From contig CAYMJJ010000021.1 of NCBI GenBank assembly GCA_964390445.1, positions 1 through 32,131 on the forward strand: a DNA stretch of 32,131 nucleotides, given 5' to 3'. Source of the DNA: Anderseniella sp964390445. GTDB lineage: Bacteria; Pseudomonadota; Alphaproteobacteria; Rhizobiales; Aestuariivirgaceae. Under the pieces are notes generated by a model. It worked only from the letters and a program-made list of their open reading frames with translations, did not search any database and was not told the origin of the DNA. This document shows positions 29,694 through 32,131 of this stretch, in pieces. A program made the translations under genes and the position numbers. Every line of letters begins with the position of its first letter. Position 1 is the first letter of the stretch.

Positions 29694-30302
29694 TCAGTAG
29701 AGCGTCTTGCGGTAGTAGTCATCCACGGCAGACTGGTCTGTCGTATCAACTGCAACGCCTGAATGATCGCGGATGACCTCGTTGAGCGTGGCAAGCGGCC
29801 GCCCGGCTGGCCAGCCATCCGGCTTCCACAGTCCTGCTCGCAAAGGTGCCTTGCCGCAGTGCATGAACACCTGCTTGACGCTGACCCTCAGCACCGTGCG
29901 CGGCGGCTTGCCATTCAGCACGCACCGCTGGCGCAGTTCCTCGTCATCGCGGATTTCAGCCTCGCCATTCACGCGCAAGGTTTCATCAACCGTTGGAATG
30001 AGAAAGATCAGAGCCACCTGCGGACACTCGATGATGTTGAGCAGGCCATCTATCCGGTTGTTGCCAGGCCGGTCGGGAATGATCAGGTGGTGATCATCCT
30101 CAACCTGGACGAAACCGGCCGGGTCACCCTTGGGCGACACGTCCAGCGTCGTCCCGTCCGATGTAGCGAGCACCATGAACGGGCTGTTTGCAATGAACGC
30201 GCGGCAATGACGGTCCAGCCGGTCTATCACCTTGGCAGCAGCACGCTCGCTTGGCTCACCATAAAGGCTGGCAAGTCTCGCTCTGTCTGTAATCACGGTC
30301 AT
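29694..30302 (-). CDS. Pyridoxamine 5'-phosphate oxidase-like FMN-binding protein
   Basis: This 202-residue protein has the split-barrel flavin fold: ANSPFMVLATSDGTTLDVSPKGDPAGFVQVEDDHHLIIPDRPGN is the FMN-phosphate and barrel core, followed by VALIFLIPTVDETLRVNGEAEI. It ends with the conserved VKQVFMHCGKAPLRAGLW, typical of the MSMEG_1061-type PPOX subfamily. The substrate is unknown and it is unlikely to be PdxH itself. AAGGGTG precedes ATG 30302. It lies 17 bases after murI and is probably the last gene of that operon. Confidence 0.88.
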   Translation of the reverse strand: MTVITDRARLASLYGEPSERAAAKVIDRLDRHCRAFIANSPFMVLATSDGTTLDVSPKGDPAGFVQVEDDHHLIIPDRPGNNRIDGLLNIIECPQVALIFLIPTVDETLRVNGEAEIRDDEELRQRCVLNGKPPRTVLRVSVKQVFMHCGKAPLRAGLWKPDGWPAGRPLATLNEVIRDHSGVAVDTTDQSAVDDYYRKTLY

Positions 30303-30319
30303 GTGGCACCCTTTCATGG

Positions 30320-31141
30320 TCAAACCGGTACATCGAGCACCTTCAGCGTCTTGAAACCGCCCTGCGCAAAGGCTTGCGGCACACCAACGTGCTTAGGTTG
30401 CGACGTAAGCACAACAGTATCTGCTGCAATGTCGCTGCCGCCGTGTTGCGACAGCCCGCGGTCGGCAAGGATCGATGCCGTACGCCGGGCAATGGCCGGT
30501 GCCGGATCAATCCAGGTGACCGGCCACGGCGCCACCTCGACCAGTTCTTCCATCAGCAGCGGATAGTGGGTGCAGCCCAGCACGACAACATCGGTGCGCG
30601 CGCCACCCCGGCTGCGGAACACCGGCTTGATTTCTGCCAGCAGCGTCTTGCGGTCCACCGGATGGCCGGCCAGCTTGCGCTCGGCAATCTCGGCAAGGTG
30701 GGGCGCGCCGTGCAGCAAGACCTTGCAGTGATAGGCATACGTATGGATCAGCGTACGGGTGTATTCGCGTTTCACCGTGCCCGGCGTAGCCAGGACGCCG
30801 ATGACGCCGCTTCTGGTTTGCGCGCCGGCCGGCTTGATGGCCGGAACGGTGCCCACGAACGGCACCCGGAACTCTTCGCGCAAGGCGTCCAGCGCCAGCG
30901 TGCTGGCGGTGTTGCAGGCAATCACCACGCAGTCGGGCCGCGCTGCATCGATCAGTTCGCGCATCACCTTGAGGATACGCCTGACCAGCAGCACCTCCGA
31001 CCACTTGCCATAGGGAAACGCCGCAACATCGGCGGCATAGATGAGGTCGACGCCCGGCAACTGTTCACGCACGGCACCGGACACGCTCAAGCCCCCGCTG
31101 CCGCTGTCGAACACCAGCACCCGCTGCCGCCCGGTACTCAT
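30320..31141 (-). CDS. murI: Glutamate racemase
   Basis: This 273-residue cytoplasmic enzyme makes D-glutamate for peptidoglycan by a two-cysteine proton-transfer mechanism. It has FDSGSGGLSV (11-20), catalytic Cys76 in CNTAS and Cys189 in GCTHYPLL. Length and motifs are complete. Its ATG overlaps the stop of the methyltransferase gene by 4 bases, so the two are translationally coupled. The gene after it encodes a PPOX-type flavoprotein. Confidence 0.96.
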   Translation of the reverse strand: MSTGRQRVLVFDSGSGGLSVSGAVREQLPGVDLIYAADVAAFPYGKWSEVLLVRRILKVMRELIDAARPDCVVIACNTASTLALDALREEFRVPFVGTVPAIKPAGAQTRSGVIGVLATPGTVKREYTRTLIHTYAYHCKVLLHGAPHLAEIAERKLAGHPVDRKTLLAEIKPVFRSRGGARTDVVVLGCTHYPLLMEELVEVAPWPVTWIDPAPAIARRTASILADRGLSQHGGSDIAADTVVLTSQPKHVGVPQAFAQGGFKTLKVLDVPV

Positions 31142-31962
31142 TCAACTGCCTCGTCTTCGTCGCGGGACTTGCGCCCGCGCAGGTGCGTGCGGGTCAGCGA
31201 GGCGATGACACCGCGGAACGTGCGCACTTCCTGCGAGCTCATGCCGACCCGGTGGAACATGTTGCGCAGGTTGCGCACCATCACGGGCTTCATGGCAGGT
31301 GACTTGAAGAACCCAGAGGCGTCGAGCTCCTTTTCGAGGTGATCGAACAGGCCCTGCAGGTCCTGCTTGGTGGCAAACCCGTCATCGGCGTGAACCTTCA
31401 GGCCCGGCCCGTCCATCGCCGGCAGCTCTCCGGTGCCCATGCCCAGCGACTTTGCCACCGGCTTGTACCATTCATACCCCAGAAGCAGCACCGCCTGGGC
31501 AATGTTGAGCGAAGCGAAGGCCGGGTCGACCGGCGCGGTGACGATGATGTCGGCCAGCGCCACTTCATCATTGTTGAGGCCCCAGCGCTCACGGCCAAAC
31601 ATGATGGCGACCCTCTGGCCGGCTGCAATGCGAGCATGCATGTCGGCTGCCGCCTGCTCCGGCGTCATTACCAGCTTGGTCATGCCGCGCGGACGCGCCG
31701 TGGTGGCATAGACCTGGTGAAATGGCGCAATAGCCTGTTCGCAGGTGTCGTGCAGGCATGCTGCAGTGATGATGAAGTCGGCGCCCGAGGCTGTCTTCAC
31801 GGCACGTTCGCTGGGCCAGCCGTCACGTGGTTCGACGATATGCATCTCCGACAGGCCGAAATTGCCCATGGCGCGGGCGGCCGTGCCGATGTTTTCGCCG
31901 AGTTGCGGATTGACCAGAATGACGGCAGGAGCGCCGCCAGAAGATGCAGGAGTGGAGTTCAT
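31138..31962 (-). CDS. TrmJ/TrmH-family (SPOUT) RNA 2'-O-methyltransferase
   Basis: This 274-residue protein has the SPOUT knot of tRNA Cm/Um32 methyltransferase TrmJ. Motif 1 is NPQLGENIGTAARAMGNFGL, motif 2 is FGRERWGLNNDE, and motif 3 is PAFASLNIAQAVLLLGYE, which form the S-adenosylmethionine site. A helical C-terminal region (about 190-260) is as in TrmJ. The role is likely methylation of tRNA position 32, from family knowledge. ATG 31962 is favoured; an in-frame TTG at 32001 would add an unusual N-terminus. No strong ribosome site is visible. It is the first gene of the operon with murI. Confidence 0.88.
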   Translation of the reverse strand: MNSTPASSGGAPAVILVNPQLGENIGTAARAMGNFGLSEMHIVEPRDGWPSERAVKTASGADFIITAACLHDTCEQAIAPFHQVYATTARPRGMTKLVMTPEQAAADMHARIAAGQRVAIMFGRERWGLNNDEVALADIIVTAPVDPAFASLNIAQAVLLLGYEWYKPVAKSLGMGTGELPAMDGPGLKVHADDGFATKQDLQGLFDHLEKELDASGFFKSPAMKPVMVRNLRNMFHRVGMSSQEVRTFRGVIASLTRTHLRGRKSRDEDEAVE

Positions 31963-32096
31963 GATGAACAGAGCAAATACATTGCCCCCCGAAAAAAACA
32001 AGGCGCAAACACCACTGCTTGTTTACGACCTGTTCACCAATGAGGCGCAATTATGCAGGGGCGGTGAAACCCGCTAGGGAAGAGAGCGATTGTTTC

Positions 32097-32131
32097 ATGA
32101 CGGCTTCTGATTTGCATCAGAGGATGCTGCA
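32097..32131 (+). CDS. Possible start of a rightward gene cut by the window edge
   Basis: ATG 32097 opens a frame reading MTASDLHQRML to the edge, with GGGAAGAGAG about 10 bases upstream. Only 11 codons are visible, so neither the gene nor a product can be confirmed. It would be divergent from the TrmJ-like gene. Confidence 0.3.
   Translation, partial: MTASDLHQRML

Overview
The window looks like chromosome of a GC-rich alphaproteobacterium, most likely Hyphomicrobiales (Rhizobiales). The evidence is a giant coiled-coil protein of the growth-pole-ring type, the purL-bolA-grxD order, an Omp25/31-type barrel protein, a BA14K-like secreted protein, an Usg protein, and an intergenic palindrome of the kind scattered through rhizobial genomes. 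The content is mostly housekeeping. There is no prophage, transposase, integrase, CRISPR array, tRNA or rRNA.

Layout. 1-4576 (minus) is a truncated membrane-anchored protein of more than 1,525 residues, built largely of 11-residue coiled-coil repeats. Across a 399-base control region lies a divergent Hpt phosphotransfer protein (4976). Next come a [2Fe-2S] ferredoxin and a ferredoxin-NADP reductase (5522-6948), a small DUF2892 membrane protein, a P1/DmpA-type peptidase (minus) and a GlcD/D2HGDH-type FAD dehydrogenase. 10095-13591 holds two tandem paralogous Tad/TadG-like proteins with von Willebrand A domains, each followed by hairpins. A small outer-membrane barrel precedes purL-bolA-grxD. 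Then come a Tyr/Arg-rich BA14K-like secreted protein, cysK with an overlapping short Rid-family gene, and a converging PPK2 kinase.

20653-20974 is a structured, gene-free control region. It is followed by a small secreted protein, an MFS transporter and a membrane-anchored small protein. These converge on a four-gene minus-strand operon (ATPase, permease, GldG-like, DUF4340; 27543-23164). The right end has usg, a GST, rpsD with a long hairpin-rich leader, and a trmJ-like/murI/PPOX-type operon.

Functional threads: polar growth and phosphorelay (GPR-like protein and Hpt); Fe-S and electron transfer (ferredoxin, FNR, BolA, CGFS glutaredoxin); and possible oxygen-linked control. The last rests on FNR/FixK-type boxes upstream of the BA14K-like gene and ppk2, and a near match upstream of the DUF2892 gene. 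The least described items are the hendecad architecture of the giant protein, the inverted-repeat cluster between ppk2 and the gene at 20975, and the GldAFG/DUF4340 exporter-like operon of unknown substrate.
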